Shown here: positions 61,706 through 64,000 of the stretch, in pieces
Layout: each line of letters opens with the position of its first letter
Position numbering within the stretch: the stretch's first letter is position 1
Assembly: GCA_021228405.1 (NCBI GenBank)
Contig: JAJQRF010000010.1
Location: 111,010 to 175,009, forward strand
Direction of reading: 5' to 3'
Length of the DNA stretch: 64,000 bases
Source of the DNA: Pyrinomonadaceae bacterium
GTDB lineage: Bacteria > Acidobacteriota > Blastocatellia > Pyrinomonadales > Pyrinomonadaceae
Program-made: the position numbers and the translations under genes
Notes under the pieces: model-generated
Told to the model about the DNA's origin: nothing
Database searches by the model: none
The model's input: the letters and a program-made list of their open reading frames with translations, nothing else

Positions 61706-64000
61706 ATGAACTCAAGCCTTTTCAAAGCATTCTGTTTTATTTTTTCGTTTCTAATTCTGACATTTTCGGCAAATGCCTTTCCGGGTGAAGCGGATACTTC
61801 ATACAATCCCTTTATTTTACGGTCAAGAAGGTCTGCGCCGTTCGATATAAGATTGATGCGCTTCGCCCAGCAACCCGACGGGAAAACCATCATCGTCGGC
61901 AATTTTTCGGCATTCGACGGTTTTGCGGGAACGGGAGTCGTCAGACTGGACACGGACGGCAATGTCGATCCGACTTTTAATCCGCCGGAAATTTATAACT
62001 ACGAATATTTTCCCTCAAACCGGAAAAAAGAAACGCTGATCTCGGGCGTGGCGGTGCAAGCCGACGGCAAGATCGTCATCGGCGGCGATTTCACGAAAGT
62101 CAACGGGGTTTACCGCCCGTCGGTCGCCCGTTTAAATGCCGACGGCACGCCCGACACGACCTTTAACGCCGCGCTTAGTGTAAATTTTACGGGCAGTATC
62201 TATGATGTCGGCGTTCAGCCGAGCGGTAAAATTCTGGTCGGCGGCAGCTTTTGCTATTCGCATCCGAATCTTTCCAGATGCGGATTGGTCAGATTAAATT
62301 CAGACGGAACGCCCGATACCACTTTCGCCGATATTCAGGGCGCGTGCCGATTCAGAGTGGCATCCGACGGAAAGATCGGATATTTGAGCAATTTCCAATC
62401 TTTTATGAAGCTGGAAGCGGATGGTGCTTTAGACAGCAGTTTCACGCCTCAAAGCATCGCGGTCACTAATCTGACCGAAATGTTCGACGTTTTGTTTGAA
62501 GACGACGGAAGTGTTTTGGTCGGCGGCACATTTGAATTCGTCAACGGCATATTCAGGCGTTTCATCGTAAAATTTCTCCCGAACGGAACCGTCGATACCA
62601 ATTTCGGACCGACCTTTGCAGGCGAAATACAGGGCAGGGTCACGTCTTTTCTAAAACTGCCCGACGGAAAAATATTAATGGCGGGTTCTTTCAACCGAAG
62701 TTTGATTAGAATGACCGCGAACGGACAAATCGACACGACCTTTAACTATCAGGGAAATGACGGGCAGATAAATTTCATTGTCCCTATCCCGAACAATCGC
62801 TTCATTGCCGGCGGGCAGCTTTTTCCCTATTACGGATCTTTTTATAACCGTTTGGAACGTATCGGGGTCAACGGAGCGGTCGATAACAGTTATAATGTGA
62901 TTCCGGCTGCCCAGCCTTTAGTGACTGCCGTGGCAAAACAAGCGGACGGCAAGATAATCGTCGGCGGCAGGTTTTCGGATGCAAACGGAGCACAGTCAAA
63001 AAATATTGTCAGATATAATGCGGACGGCTCGCGCGACCTGACATTCGGACCGTCGCTTCCCAGCCTTACCGACGCTTTTCAGATCAACGACATCAAGGTT
63101 TTAGCCGACGGCAAGATCATGATCGCGCCCGGCAGTCATCTGGGTTTGATAAGGCTCAATCCCAACGGCAGTTTAGACACGACATTCGTTTCCCCATACC
63201 CGCAAACTCAAAACTATACCGATCTTGCGCCATTACCTGACGGCAGTCTGATCGTTGTCGGAGGTGTCGGCTTGAAAAAGATAAGTCCGAATGCTTCAAC
63301 TTTTAATTTGAACAATTCGTTTCAGCAACAATCGGGAGCCGCCGGAGTGTTAAATAAGGTCGCGGTTCAGCCGGACGGAAAGATCATCGTCGGCGGCGAA
63401 TTTACAACGGTCAATTCCGTTCCGCGTTCACGCATCGCCAGATTCAATGCCGACGGCACGCTCGACACCTCATTCGATACGGCGGTCGGTGCCAATGCCA
63501 CGATTACCTCGGTTAAAGTTCAAGCCGACGGGAAAATTCTGGTCGGCGGCACATTTACGAGCCTCGGCGGAAACACTTCGGTTCAGGGAATCGGTCGCCT
63601 GAACCCGGACGGCAGTGTTGACTCTTCATTTATCCAAACCGCCAATTACAGCGTTCATTCGATCGAAACGCAAGCCGACGGCAAGATCGTGATCGGCGGC
63701 GAATTTACGCGGGTCGGAAACGTTTCCAGAAGCGGATTGGCAAGACTCAATGCCAACGGTTCTCTGGATACGAGTTTTCAGGTCGGAAGCGGAACGAACG
63801 GAGCTGTTTTTGAGCTTGCTCTGCAAGACGACGGAAAGATAGTGATCGGCGGAGATTTCACCAAATATAACAATATTACGAAGATCGGCGTTGCCAGAGT
63901 GCTGAATAACGCGGCGCAACCCGTCCGCACACGTTTCGATTTCGACGGTGACGGTCGTGCCGACATCGGCGTGTTTCGTCCGTCGAATTTTGTCTGGTAT
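61706..64000 (+). CDS. secreted delta-60 repeat protein, partial (runs off the window)
   Basis: 765 codons are visible without a stop. The signal peptide (SSLFKAFCFIFSFLILTFSA) is followed by many delta-60 repeats of about 50-60 residues, each with a core like PDGKIIVGGEFTTVNSVPRS or ARLNADGTPDTTFN, which form beta-propeller-like blades. The last residues (FDFDGDGRADIGVFRPSNFV) start a second, FG-GAP/VCBS-type repeat region that also occurs at the end of the 1248-residue secreted protein. It is probably a cell-surface or adhesion protein; no enzymatic motif is seen. Confidence 0.9.
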   Translation, partial: MNSSLFKAFCFIFSFLILTFSANAFPGEADTSYNPFILRSRRSAPFDIRLMRFAQQPDGKTIIVGNFSAFDGFAGTGVVRLDTDGNVDPTFNPPEIYNYEYFPSNRKKETLISGVAVQADGKIVIGGDFTKVNGVYRPSVARLNADGTPDTTFNAALSVNFTGSIYDVGVQPSGKILVGGSFCYSHPNLSRCGLVRLNSDGTPDTTFADIQGACRFRVASDGKIGYLSNFQSFMKLEADGALDSSFTPQSIAVTNLTEMFDVLFEDDGSVLVGGTFEFVNGIFRRFIVKFLPNGTVDTNFGPTFAGEIQGRVTSFLKLPDGKILMAGSFNRSLIRMTANGQIDTTFNYQGNDGQINFIVPIPNNRFIAGGQLFPYYGSFYNRLERIGVNGAVDNSYNVIPAAQPLVTAVAKQADGKIIVGGRFSDANGAQSKNIVRYNADGSRDLTFGPSLPSLTDAFQINDIKVLADGKIMIAPGSHLGLIRLNPNGSLDTTFVSPYPQTQNYTDLAPLPDGSLIVVGGVGLKKISPNASTFNLNNSFQQQSGAAGVLNKVAVQPDGKIIVGGEFTTVNSVPRSRIARFNADGTLDTSFDTAVGANATITSVKVQADGKILVGGTFTSLGGNTSVQGIGRLNPDGSVDSSFIQTANYSVHSIETQADGKIVIGGEFTRVGNVSRSGLARLNANGSLDTSFQVGSGTNGAVFELALQDDGKIVIGGDFTKYNNITKIGVARVLNNAAQPVRTRFDFDGDGRADIGVFRPSNFVWY

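Overview
The window looks like a chromosome segment from a member of the Acidobacteriota, most likely class Blastocatellia (Pyrinomonadaceae-like). This placement is inferred from the moderate GC content, many exported proteins, delta-60 repeat and propeller-tailed secreted proteins ending in DFDGDGRADIGVFRPS-type sequence, an exported S8 peptidase with LLVSDG repeats, and abundant REP-like and heptamer repeats. No rRNA, tRNA, CRISPR array, complete insertion sequence or integrase was recognised.

Layout. 1-6430: a small secreted protein, a three-gene amidohydrolase operon (minus strand) and two small proteins (DCC-family thiol oxidoreductase, DUF427). 6440-17300: mutS2, an accessory insertion zone, then dnaG and rpoD. 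The zone between mutS2 and dnaG holds an exported protein of unknown function, a degenerate copy of the mutS2 3' end, a ruined UPF0175/DUF3368 toxin-antitoxin pair, two paralogous antitoxin-PIN cassettes and two truncated copies of the dnaG 5' end. dnaG itself carries a 381-residue LAGLIDADG intein placed exactly before its fourth zinc-ligand cysteine. 17300-26000: housekeeping genes (folK-panB-panC, maf, a DciA-like helicase loader, gatC-lipoprotein-gatA) and an AlbA_2 regulator. 26000-37100: a minus-strand block with a GGDEF-EAL protein, an exported subtilase that starts with what looks like a degenerate Clp-type AAA+ domain, an exported oligopeptidase B, citrate synthase, a SAM hydroxide adenosyltransferase and a glycine-zipper protein. 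37500-46100: a 1248-residue secreted beta-helix protein, an LPKMGD-motif protein of unknown function, an HNH nuclease with its small partner, and uvrA. 46300-50450: a stress-type cluster (SDR, SRPBCC, NTF2-like, DUF2945, DUF3140, zinc alcohol dehydrogenase). 50550-58025: a YeiH-type transporter, a lipase-like protein and a molybdopterin oxidoreductase system (ferredoxin-NrfD fusion plus catalytic subunit) split by an inverted-repeat-flanked GxxExxY cassette. 58030-64000: AraC-SDR pair, XisH/XisI, another unknown protein and the start of a delta-60 repeat protein that runs off the window.

The most unusual content is structural. Four intergenic arrays have a strict 21-bp period but unrelated unit sequences (6440-6754, 26087-26292, 42083-42334, 60447-60614). 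Separately, many short tandem heptamers lie in intergenic inverted pairs and, as in-frame insertions, inside mutS2 and uvrA. The mutS2-dnaG junction looks like a repeated insertion site that leaves copies of neighbouring gene ends behind.
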